Positions 22,534-33,081 of a stretch of DNA of 64,000 bases are shown piece after piece. Numbering within the stretch: the first letter of the stretch is position 1; the number at the start of each line of letters is the position of its first letter. The DNA lies in the NCBI GenBank assembly GCA_029851415.1, contig CM056743.1, positions 36,720,714-36,784,713 on the forward strand, in the 5' to 3' direction. Under the pieces are notes generated by a model that was not told where the DNA came from, did no database searches, and saw nothing but the letters and a program-made list of their open reading frames with translations. The position numbers were made by a program, and so were the translations under genes. The stretch comes from Eretmocerus hayati. Lineage: Eukaryota; Arthropoda; Insecta; Hymenoptera; Aphelinidae.

Positions 22534-22985
22534 ATAATGGATCAAGTAGGGTCTCACTAAAACAGCGATTTCCCCAATATATTTCGTCATATGGGATTTT
22601 TGGAGGAAGCATCCTAGAGATCACAAAAACATCTATCGATTCATGTGTTTAAAAAACTCCTTGCATCTTTTTTGAGTGCCGTAGTCAACGATGAAAATAT
22701 AAAAAATTTCTCCTTCAGTCACCTACAACACCTACAACTTTGGCAGGAATAATCCGATTACAGAAACTCTCACAAGATCTTACAGATCTTTTCAAAACCT
22801 ACGATTTCGTCTCTTTGAAGTTCTCTACGACCTTTCCTGTCCAAGTAACGAGCTTGGAGAGGAAATGTTGTATTACATGAACTGCTTATGGAGATACCGC
22901 GGCTAGAAGAAATATATCATGGCACGTGAGTTTGCCGTAAAATAATCTTATCTTTCAGAATATTTATTTTTTATCTTCTTATTTA
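22534..22985. repeat. Left arm of the inner inverted repeat
   Basis: This is the reverse complement of 26165-26640, diverged. Landmarks are 'ATGGATCAAGTAGGGTCTCA', 'GTCAACGATGAAAATAT' and 'GCTTATGGAGATACC' against their mirrors. The pair encloses the LINE remnant. Confidence 0.75.
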
Positions 22986-23171
22986 GAAAGATAAATGGGC
23001 ATAAATGCCCTTTTACACAGGGTACATATTGTAGAATAAAATTCAAATAAAATATTCATGCAATGATGAAAATAATAAAATTATCGGAAAAATGTGTGGA
23101 AAAGAAGATATATATATATAATACAATACTAGCAAGGAAATCGTCAAGGAATGTTCCACTCAGAATCGAAT

Positions 23172-24108
23172 TCATACAACAATATTGACTAGATTCTGAT
23201 ACAGCTCTGTAGTATTTAGCTCAAACAGTAATAAACTTTTAAAGTTGATTAATGATTCTTGATCACGTATATTCTCAGATAATGAGTTCCAGATTCTTCG
23301 AAATCTGTGCGTAGTTGAATGAAACATAAAATTAGAATAACAACATGTTTCACTTATACTGCGGACGTGGCGGATATCATAACCTACTGTTCTTACATTG
23401 AAAAGGCTGTTCACATAGTCGCTTGTGAACAGGTTATTTTTTATCTTGAATGCTACAACACAGTTATGATAAGTTGAAAGTTCCGACATGCTCAGCAAAT
23501 TAAATTTCCAACGTGCATCAGTATAATCGTGATCCGTGAAATGCATGGGGTGTCCTCTTTTATAACAGTGGTACCTGAGGATCTTATTTTGGGCTTTTTC
23601 AATCTTAGTTTGCAAGTATTTTACACTAGGAGACCAGATTACAGCACCATGAGTTAAAATTGGGATAACTAAAGATTTATAAAGATATACGATTGGGCCA
23701 GTGTTTCTGAATTCAGAAGTCGATCGCTTGATAAATCCAATTACTTTATGGGCCTTTGCTAGCATCAAATCAATATGCACATCGAATTTCAGACCAGAAT
23801 CAAAAGTTACCCCTAAGTCAGATTTTGTAGTTCGACTCCATCAAGGAGGTACTGATATATGAATTTGGACTTAGACTTGGTAAAGGATACGACAGCACAC
23901 TTTTTCGTATTAATCTTAAGTTCGCTATCTTTCGCCCAATCAGACATCCTGATCAGTGCATGCTGTAATACAGATGCGCTCATTAGGGAGTTGATCTTAG
24001 TGAATATCTTGACATGGTCTGCGTACATTAAGAATTGAACCTGCGGTATATTGATCTCATCTTCAATATCATTTATGATCAGAATGAATAGGATTGGGCC
24101 TAAGTGCG
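23172..24108 (-). pseudogene. Non-LTR retrotransposon reverse transcriptase, 3' part, broken
   Basis: On the minus strand the sequence resumes at 'SHLGPILFILIINDI' and continues 'FLMYADHVKIF', 'LKINTKKCAVVSF', 'GVTFDSGLKFD', 'AKAHKVIGFIKRS' and 'LVIPILTHGAVIWSP', the order seen in jockey-like LINE polymerases. YADD has become YADH, which kills the active site. A frameshift near 23820 separates the two long frames. The last frame ends at 23172 in the usual post-RT region. The beginning of this enzyme lies at 25688-26150, on the far side of the inserted foldback element. Confidence 0.88.
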
Positions 24109-24111
24109 AAC

Positions 24112-25684
24112 TAGTCCGGGCGCCCACGTATGCTCCCGTGGCCACTTTAAGCTCCACGCAGTAACTTGGGGTTTTCTTATGTATTTCGACTCGCTGAATC
24201 GATTTATCGAGGTTACCAGCTCGAATTCCTGTGACGTCATTAGTTATTAACAATTTTTAGTGCGAGATTAGGGTTTTTCGGTAATATCTTGGAAAATATG
24301 CATTTTCCGGGCAAAACTCATCAGGGCAAAGTTGTAGAGCAGAAAATTTCCCATGGAAAAGGTCCTCACGACTTTCCCGGGAAACCCAGTCCTCAGCCTG
24401 TAAACGCATGAAAAGCGTTCGGCGCGATTAACATGGGCTTATATGGGCGGGCATCTCTTCGCCTCTTAGATCGGATGTAGATCTGGATCTGGTGATTTTA
24501 TGGAAGAGTAATTAAGTGCGTTTCAAAGAGGATGAAGTTCACTCTATACTGGTATCGATAGGATTGAGATTAGTCTGGAGATTTCCGATTTCCCAGTGAA
24601 AGAGTGCAAAAACCAAGCCCTAGCCTTGGCGCGCGGGAGCAAGTCCGTGCGGTATACGTACGTTCATGGAGTTTATAAACTATCTTTTAAATGTTATTTG
24701 ACGCCTGTTATCGTTATCGCGAACAAGTTTCCCCTGCTAACAAGAATTTCCACGGAAAATCCCTTGGAAAATTGACAGTCTCTCAGCATTGACAATGCGC
24801 ACATGAACTCAAAGCACGCCAGTTTTGAGTATAATTGACTGTGCCAAAGTAATACTTTATACTGCAAAATTTCCTAGAACTTGAGCATGAGCTAATTTCC
24901 CTCAGAAAACTTGACAGTGTTCACCTATGGTTGAGATGATCTTACTTTTCAAATATAAGATCCGCTTTTCTTCGGTTTCATAATTTTGCCGCAACGGTGA
25001 TGCTCAATGTGAATTTTCCGTGGAAATTGTTATCATTTGTTCCATGATCATCATTAGCAGGTGAACTCTTGTTCATAAAGTATGATAACAGGCACCGAAT
25101 AGCATTTAAAAGATAGTTTATAAACTCCATGAACGTACGTATACCGCACGGACTTGCTCACGCGCGCCAGCGCTGGTGCTTGATTTTTGCACTCTTTCAA
25201 TGGGAAATTGGAAATCTCCAAATTAATCTCAATCCTATCGATACCAGCATAGAGTGGACTTCATCCTCTTTGAAACGCACTAAATTACTCTTCAATAAGA
25301 TCACCAGATCCAGATCTACATCCGATCTACGAGGCGAAGCGATGCCCGTCCATATAAGCCCATGTTAATCGCGCCGGACGCTTTTCATGCGTTTACAGGC
25401 TGAGGACTGGGTTTCCCGGGAAAGTCGTGGGGACCTTTTCCATGGGAAATTTTCTGCTCTACAACTTTGCCCTGATGAGTTTTGCCCGGAAAATGCATAT
25501 TTTCCAAGATATTACCGAAAAACCCTAATCTCGCACTAAAAATTGTTAATAACTAATGACGTCACAGGAATTCGAGCTGGTAACCTCGATAAATCGATTC
25601 AGCGAGTCGAAATACATAAGAAAACCCCAAGTTACTGCGTGGAGCTTAAAGTGGCCACGGGAGCATACGTGGGCGCCCGGACTA
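24112..25684. mobile_element. 1,573-bp foldback element inserted in the LINE
   Basis: The ends are TAGTCCGGGCGCCCACG and its exact reverse complement. The arms of about 590 bp (24112-24700 and 25096-25684) are very similar and surround a ~395-bp unique centre. AAC flanks both ends (24109-24111 and 25685-25687), a 3-bp target duplication. It splits the LINE reverse transcriptase between GVPQG and SHLGP. It has no transposase. Its high arm similarity, compared with the damaged LINE, suggests it arrived late or that its arms are gene-converted. Confidence 0.93.
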
Positions 25685-25687
25685 AAC

Positions 25688-26150
25688 CTTGTGGCACACC
25701 AGACGGAGTGGGAACGAAATTGAATGTGAAATTTGAGACTCTCACTACTTGTGACCTATCTGCAAGATATGACGCACACCATCGATGTAAATTGCTCCTT
25801 ATTCCAGCGTTAAATAACTTTGCGAGTAGTCTCTCATGGTTAACAGAATCGAAAACTTTGGCAAAGACTATATAAATAGAGTCTGCTTGTGAGTCATCCC
25901 TCAGGGAATCGGCAATAAAATCTTGGTAAACGAGAAGATTAGTGGTGGTAGATTTCCTATTCAAAAACCCGTGCTGGCTTTGGATGATCCTTTTTTTCAG
26001 AAAGTCTGTCAATCTGGTCGCAATACAAGCATCGAGAAGTTTTGCCAAGCAACTATTTGATCAGATTTTGTCTTGGATTGAAGACAACTCTGATCCCTCA
26101 AGTTTTATTGGGAAAATTGATTCATTTAATGTTTCGTCCCTATAGATCAC
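25688..26150 (-). pseudogene. Non-LTR retrotransposon reverse transcriptase, 5' part, broken
   Basis: The minus strand encodes 'LAKLLDACIATRLTDFL', 'QSQHGFLNRKSTTTNLL', 'IYIVFAKVFDSVNHERLLAKL', 'WCASYLADRSQVV' and 'PSGVPQG', then runs into the inserted element. The motif-A Asp of 'Y-DFAKAFD' has become Val. Upstream of 26050 the frame is broken by a stop. It is the N-terminal part of the polymerase whose C-terminal part is at 23172-24108. Confidence 0.88.
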
Positions 26151-26164
26151 ATTTAAGGCAAAAT

Positions 26165-26640
26165 CTGATAGAATATTCTGAAAGATGAGATTATTTTACG
26201 TGGAAATCATGTACCACGATGTTTTTTCGATGAATTTTTGCAAGAGCAAACAAAACACTACGCAGCTTTGGTATCTCCATAAGCAGTCCAGTATTACAAA
26301 GTTTTCTTTCCAAGCTCGTTACTTGGACAGGAAAGGTTGTGGAGAGAGTTTCAAAAAAGGGAAGTTGTAGGTTTTAAAAAGATATACAAGATCCAGTGAG
26401 AATTTTTGTGATCGAATCACTCCCGATAAAGTTGTAGGTGATTGATTCAAAGAGAAATTTTTCAGATTTTCATCGTTGACTGCGAGCGATCAAAAAGGAC
26501 GCAATGAATGTCTTAAACACATGATTCGATAGACTTTTTGTGGTCTCTAAGAGGCTATCCCCAAAATTTTTCGTACGTCAGAGTATATTGAAAATATCAC
26601 TGTTTTATTGAGACCCTACATGATCCATTATTTATGACAG
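26165..26640. repeat. Right arm of the inner inverted repeat
   Basis: Mirror of 22534-22985; see that entry for shared landmarks. The LINE sequence lies wholly between the two arms. Confidence 0.75.
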
Positions 26641-27263
26641 GTACTATACGTCTTGGGAATGAGATTCGAGCTGGTGGAGCTATATTTTGTTATATCATCT
26701 CATCAGAGAAAACTGCATCATGCTCCTTATATCTCTTTCTCGACTCATTTCTGTGCCTCGGAACCATCATTACCGTCTCCAGCTGGTCAAAATACAGTAG
26801 AAAACAGACTTGCATCCTCTACGCGATAAGTTCAAACCTTTGCCTACATTCAACATACATCTCAAATGTGTGGAAAAAGGTTGGAAATGGCCGTGCAGCC
26901 TCCGGTCGATTGTTTGAGCATAATGAAGAATATTGAAGGTTTGGAACAAAACTGACCACGGATTCGATTCCTACGTTAAAAACCACATCGACAACACATA
27001 TTTACATCTTTGAGATAGTCCGATTCGAAATTCGCACTTTTCTGGTCCATTGGAGGGACCACGGCTTCACGAAATTGTTACCTTGGATTTTTCCATCTCT
27101 TGGACCAGGTAGATCTCAAATTCTACTACAATCGACTTTCAAAAGTAGCCATTTTGAAGGAAATTACTCTGGATATCAAATAAAAATACTTCCAGAGACG
27201 TAGAAGGACGGGCATGCGCAGAAGATGCAAATTGCCGAATTAAAATTTGCTTCAAATAGTATA

Positions 27264-28163
27264 TTACGCAACTAGGGAGTAAAGTGGGCCTTTTACTCCC
27301 GGGTGTGGATTATCGCTCGAGGCGAAGCCGAGAGCGATAAATACCCGGGAGTTTGAGGCCCACATTACTCCCGAGTTGCGTATGCTATTTTTTATCCCAC
27401 GGGACTAAAGTACGCCCCCCCCCCCCCAAACCACGCGCGCATCCGGGCATGCATTCTTTGGCGCAGTGGGCCACAACGACTGTGTCATTGTTAACATTGC
27501 CGTCTTGGAAATACCGAAGCCAACTGTTGCGGGTGGCGGGGACGGGGTCCGGGGCGGAGCCCCGGCGGGGGTGCAGGGGGCGGAGCCCCCGCCGGGGGGG
27601 TTCGGGGGGCGGAGCCCCCCGACTGAAAAAAGATTTCGAAATGTTCTAAAAATTCCTCATTTTGTGATATCATATCAACTCTTCTGAATTTCCAACCAGA
27701 ATCGATCTCTTGATATTCTTCCATTCAACGTTACACAGCTCAATATTCGAATAGTATTTGAAAAATGTTTTTGAAAATTAATATTCACTGATACTTTTTT
27801 GAGATCCTTTCAATAATATGATCTCTCCAGAATACGTTTGTATAACGCTCGAATCATTATTTATCCAAAAACAACAAAATACGACCTAATGAGAGGTTGT
27901 ATGCCTATGCGTGAGTTATGTAGACGATTAGTGCCGCCTCAAGTGTGATCCTCCGTGGAGGGGTCGACAGACCGCTAGCCTTAGGATCACACCAATCTCT
28001 TGGGCGTGGGTTCGAATCCCGCTCGGGGCAAAATTTACTTCCGATTTTTTTCAACGACAAGTCCGTTCAGGGAGTAAAGTTTGATACCCGGGTGGAAATG
28101 AATCACATTACGCCCAAAAATGAAGGGCCAAAGTGCGTACTTTAGTCCCGCTAGGATAAAAAA
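27264..28163. mobile_element. Inserted block: short palindrome plus TIR element with tRNA-like sequence
   Basis: 27264-27387 is a near-perfect palindrome with arms 'TACGCAACTAGGGAGTAAAG' and mirror, centred on a 'GCTCGAGGCGAAGCCGAGAGC' hairpin. 27388-28163 is bounded by TTTTTTATCCCACGGGACT and its near reverse complement (28145-28163). Motifs of the type GGGA-TAAAGT recur four or more times across both pieces, so they may be one element. A C13 run is at 27415-27427. GC-rich 'GGCGGAGCCCC' repeats lie at 27545-27620. Confidence 0.75.
27946..28029 (+). tRNA. Degenerate class-II tRNA-like sequence (Leu/Ser type)
   Basis: It has a perfect internal promoter box B (GGTTCGAATCC, 28009-28019) within a good T-arm (GTGGG/CCCGC), a 3' end TCGGGGCA, and a total length near 83 bases. 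The context CTTAGGA would be a TAG (Leu) anticodon loop. The anticodon stem does not pair and the acceptor stem has a mismatch, so it is a pseudogene or a tRNA-derived promoter. An inverted repeat, TGTGATCCT / AGGATCACA, overlaps it. Confidence 0.4.
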
Positions 28164-28646
28164 CGGTTATTGGCTTTTTTTACCACTTTCCACCACCTAA
28201 TACGATATATTTCGATGCGTACTCCGATGTAAAATGAACCAGCAAACACGGTGGAATGGTCAATTCATATCTCCTCTTCAATTTCTGTGAGAAAAATCGT
28301 TTTCCAGTATTCAGGAATCTTTTTCGGGGCTTAAATCCAAAGTTTTCAGTATGCAAATATCCTTCTTCTGTTCATCAAAGTTTTGAAAACATATCAAAAA
28401 AATTTTAGATCGATTCGTTGAACAGCGTCAGAATGCGATTCGATAGAAGAAACATTGATTTTTAGCATTGTTCAGAGGGTTTTCTTGGCTACCGTAGAAA
28501 ATAGGGGTGACTTTGGGACTTACAAACCTTTGCTTTCCTCATAACTTCGGGCTAGGAGTTGGGCAAAAATACTTCCGGGGCCATAACTGACAAGCTCTAC
28601 TTCACCATGCTTAATCGCCGAAATTCTCAACCGCCTAGTCCCTTTT

Positions 28647-31600
28647 GTATCATCAAATTCTTCACGTGAGATTTGGATGGAATGTCAAGTCTGGATTGCG
28701 TGGCGGCCGCACGGACATGCCGCAAGGGCTTGACCTGAGTATTCCTGTGTGTTTTGGCGTGCCCAAAAATTTACTAAACAGGGTTTCCCTCGGACTTCCA
28801 GCGTACGCAAACAGCAGAGCCATGCAGAAACGTAGCAGACTCGCGAGTGAAATTCCATTAGTGTCTTTCCAAAAATTGATGCTTACTTAACACAAAAATA
28901 GTCTTTCTGGGAACACGTACGGACCTATGGACTGACAGTTAGACTACCACTATCCGGTGCTTTAGAACTATGAACTGTTCAGTATACTCTTGAATATCCC
29001 TGGAGTGTCAGTGAAAGGTGCGATAATTTATAGTGATTCAAACTTGGACTCTCGGGGAAGAATTCGCATGGAATTCTCATTTGCTACCCAACAAATATTT
29101 TGTTACGCTTCACTTGTCTTTGAAGGATATTCGATCCTTCTCCTTAGCCTCATGGAGGGAAACTGCTTTGTGATTTCAATTATTCTTGGACATAGTCTGT
29201 TGATTATGCTTGATCGAAAAAATTGAGCAAGCAAAGATATCCTACCAACGCCACCGCAGTAAAAGTGCTTATAGACTCCGCTATAAAGACGAATAAATTC
29301 CATACCTGCTGCAATGTATGATGAGAGCAATTGAATGACTGGATTCGAAGAACTTGTGTCAGAATCAAACTCTCGAACTTTGATCTGTTTCGAGACCACT
29401 TATATAGATCTTGTACGTTATTGGGTTTCGCATTAACTATCGTTCAACAATTTCTATTTTGATGAGAATCGGAAATCGTGACGGGGAAACTTGAAACCTC
29501 ATTGCTATACCCTCCTAACTTGTGATATAAGTGTCCAGCTACATGGAATACGTAGCGAAATGCAAAGGTTACATGACTTAACTCACTGGCTGAACGAACG
29601 TGTTCTCGAATATAAACTTGCAATTTATATTGGTGTTTCTAAATGCATTTTATGAACAGTTTGTAATTTAGGAGCCCAAAAGTTTGAAGGAATGAGGTAC
29701 AGAGTGCGAATCTGGCACATTCATCAATTTTTGCCATTAATATTCTTCATGAAACCATCTAAATTGAGATCAACATAGGACACCATTCCTTCAATAAAAG
29801 TCCTCTTACTTTGAAGGCAAGGCCCGCCATGCACTAGAAGGTTATTTGGGTTATTTCACGCTCTCGGTACTTGAAAAGTTCTTCCATGCTGGAACTGTAT
29901 CTGGAACCAAGATTTGGCTTAACAGTGTGCCTTGCAGTACAATCTCGGTACGGTAATCAGGTCAGGCACCGAAGCGAAGGACGCGTTCGCCGGCGACAAA
30001 GACATTCTAGCGAAGCTGGTCCGCGATCTTCCTGTCTCTCCTGGTCTCATCTTGAACATCCTTTTTGCTTCTTTCTTTTCACCTTCGTTTTGTTCACGAG
30101 AGATCAGCCCAGAGTTGTCCGCCAGGCTTCGCCCCCTGCTCGTTTTTTGTATTATACGAAGCGAGCGATGATACCGACCGATGTTGCCGGATCGCGGCTC
30201 GTATGATGCAGCTCTTATAGGACGTGGATGACGCGCCCTGGAGAATGCAGCGAAGAAAGTGTTCGCTCACCGCGTGGAAGGACTCAATCATTATTCATTC
30301 GTGGTTGCTTGAGGATGATATAGAGAGTTGGAGGATGTACAGAGGGGAAGAAAGATTGTGCAGTTGTCGTGCCGGATACAATGCGCAATCACAGGATGAA
30401 TCCGCCCAACAAAGCCAATAATCAGTGCGGCAGACGCTCTCCTCAACTGTATATCCCTCTCGAATATCGCATCTGTAGCTATATTGCCCGACTAACGGGA
30501 TGATCCTCTTGGCTGGAATGATACGCTGTATCGTTTGGGCTCGCTGATTTTATGCGTGATGGATCGAAATGGGCGTTTGCTGTTTTTACAAGCCATTGGT
30601 GATAAGGGATAGCAATCCGTGAAGATAAGCGTCATTTCATGACAATCGTATTACATTTTTCATTGTTATTTTGTGTTTTTGAGATTCAACATCGATCTAA
30701 TTTCATTGGAAGAAGTATGTGCATGTTCATGAGTTTTTTTGGAGATACAGTCATTGTTGATGGAAACAAGTATCAATGCAATGTTTCCAACATTCCACTT
30801 TATCTACGCACATCAGCCTCAGAAAAATCATTCATGGTCAATTTCAGTTATTGCGGTTTTTCATGACTACCCAAAACCTCCTCAATTCTGATTCCTATGG
30901 CCATTTTCATTGAACCTTGAACATTGATCAGGCTTACGATTTCTGGTTCGCCAGAAGAAATAACATAGAAGAAACAGGCATCATACTTTCTTTGGAAGTA
31001 CAATTTATCTCTCGATATCGATTAAAAGAGACTACACAAGAGTATCATCTGTTCATTCCCATTAAGGTGAATTAGTTCGGCTTCCTTGCTGGCTTTCTGT
31101 TCCAAGTGACTCAGCGATCGCGTTGAGGCGTACCATAAAAACGTATCAATTTCCTCTCAATAATATTGTGCTAAAGTAGCTCATCGTAGCCACATGTTTG
31201 AACAATGCCCTGATTATTATTCAATTAACTTTTTGCGACGATATAGCCCGTGGAAAGAAATGAAGGGAGTTAGTCAGAGGTAAGAGCGGAATAAAAAAGC
31301 GATCCGGCTTGTAGTGTGAGTGAGCGCACCGATAGGTCTTGAAGAGTGAATCGAGCCCGGCCTCACTATAATTGAAACGTAACCCTATTGTTAGGACGTA
31401 ATTGACTGACGCGTTTCGCGTCCCGAGTAAGCCCGTAGCTTCCACTGCCCTTGCTGTACCGCGTTATTCTCGAGTGCAAGAAAAAAGGTGAGGTCGACTG
31501 TTGGAGATTGAGGAGCCAAGCCGATTTACACCGTGGCCTCTTTTTGCACATTTTCCCGTCGAATAAAGCCGTTTTCGCGCCCAAATCTCTCTCTCAACGA

Positions 31601-32654
31601 AGAGCGAACGATAGTTTGAAATCAATCGCGCCGTGAAGCCACGTCGAGGAAAGCTGTATCTGTAAGGTAATTGCCCGTGACTGTGAATCCGCCGATATTA
31701 GAGTCTTGGGTGAGAAACACGGATACAGAAACCCGCAAAAAGATTTTGTTCAAAATTTTGATGATTTGGAAAATGGACTTTAGCTCGAGAGCCCTGTGTA
31801 CGAATTTCACAGAATTTGAGAAGATCAACCCGTTGCGGTCACTTGGGGCTTAAGACACCCTGGTCAAACTTCGAACTAGAATTAAATGTAATGGATTGAG
31901 GAGTGTTTGTCTATGATGCCATTAGTTGATCCACAAGACGTATCGAAAGAAATAGTTCATTCCGATACAGAAGTGTAAGAACTTTCTTTCGCATCCAAGT
32001 GGTGGTTTTTCGGTCTGAGCCGCATGCGAGGGTCGGGATTATCACGTGGTCGATAAATAGGTTTTATTCCCGTGTATCAAGCGATACTTCCTGATGAACT
32101 GTGGAAAAAAGTCGTCAAACCGTGCGCCAAGTTCACTTTTACGCCCAACGTATCAAAATTTACCATTTCATCAAGATCTATTTATAGGATGTTTTTTCTC
32201 CGAAAGTTATCTGAAAGTAGAGAGAGGTTATTTTGCTTAGGTAATTTCCAAAAAGATTGCTTATTTCCAATTTCATCGATTTTCTCGTGGTTTTTGTGAG
32301 GTTTTGCACATCTTTTGCGGAAATTTTGAAGATTGGACCGAACTGTTTTGACAAGAAATGAAATGTATTAAGTTTCCTTCACAAAATAATGAGGAAGAAG
32401 TTGCAACAAGATTTGCATCACCATCACCGGTAGTTTTTGAAAAATCGATGATTTTTTGGCGTAGGTTGTGTCCATCACGTAAGACCTCCATGTAACCTTT
32501 TGGCACAGTGACCGCAACAGGTTGAACATGAAATCTCCCGGGAAGCCTATGGTGGTCTGAAGAATGAGGTGTTTCTATAGTTTTAGATCATTTGACCATA
32601 AATTCGTTCTTAGGTTACACTTTTCGAACTTGACTCGTCCTCTTATGTTTCAAA
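28647..32654. other. Unrecognised non-coding stretch
   Basis: No gene or repeat that I can name. Open frames of 60-110 residues (for example at 29871-30206, plus) show no domain, and overlapping frames on both strands look equally good. The stretch at 29950-31700 is richer in CpG than its surroundings. It may be regulatory or an undetected exon-poor part of a gene. Confidence 0.4.
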
Positions 32655-33081
32655 TGATATTATATCCGTAAATCGGCATTAGAGGACTAATTTTATTTCT
32701 CTATCGATCTCGAGTTTGAGATCAATTAATTGAGAAATTAACGATCGGGTTTGATTGTGGAGGTGTTGATTAATGAAAAAATTGCATTAGCCAGACATCG
32801 AGAGAAAAAAGTCGCCTGGACCCAGATTTGAACTGGGGGCCTTTTTCACACCGGGAAAGACACTCTACCAGCTGAGCTATCCAGGGCTCAAGGAACTCTT
32901 GTCTCGATGTCATGCATACGCGCGCCACTTCTCTCGATGTCTGTCATATGCAATTTTTTCATTAATTAAACTAACACCTCCACGATCAAACCCGATCGTT
33001 AATTTTTCAATTAATCGATCTCAAACTCGAGATCGATAGAGAAATAAGATTAGTCCGTCAATGCCGATTTACGAATATAAT
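32655..33081. mobile_element. Palindromic element with a tRNA-like gene at its centre
   Basis: The arms 32655-32806 and 32933-33081 are reverse complements over about 150 bp, for example 'GATCGGGTTTGATTGTGGAG' near 32744 and its mirror near 32977, and 'AAATCGGCATTAGAGGAC' against its mirror near 33057. Outside the arms the match stops. The centre holds the tRNA-Lys-like sequence. I cannot see a clean target duplication. Confidence 0.85.
32814..32887 (-). tRNA. tRNA-Lys-like gene or pseudogene
   Basis: The minus strand begins GCCCTGGATAGCTCAGCTGG, a good box A, and ends CAGTTCAAATCTGGGTCCAG plus GC. The T-arm pairs perfectly (CCCAG/CTGGG). The acceptor GCCTGGA/TCCAGGC pairs fully if one extra C is allowed. 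These stems are those of eukaryotic tRNA-Lys(UUU). The anticodon arm is degenerate (stem CTTTC/GAAAA, loop CCGGTGT without U33), so it is unlikely to decode. A T6 Pol III terminator follows three bases later (32805-32810). Confidence 0.6.

Larger units (their letters stand above)
27197..28646. repeat. Right arm of the outer inverted repeat, interrupted
   Basis: 27197-27263 and 28164-28646 together mirror 19485-20006. The sequence between them is absent from the left arm, so 27264-28163 is an insertion. Confidence 0.8.

Noticed and set aside
29871..30206. 111-residue plus-strand frame in CpG-rich sequence
   Set aside because: No domain, no splice context, and an overlapping frame of similar quality.
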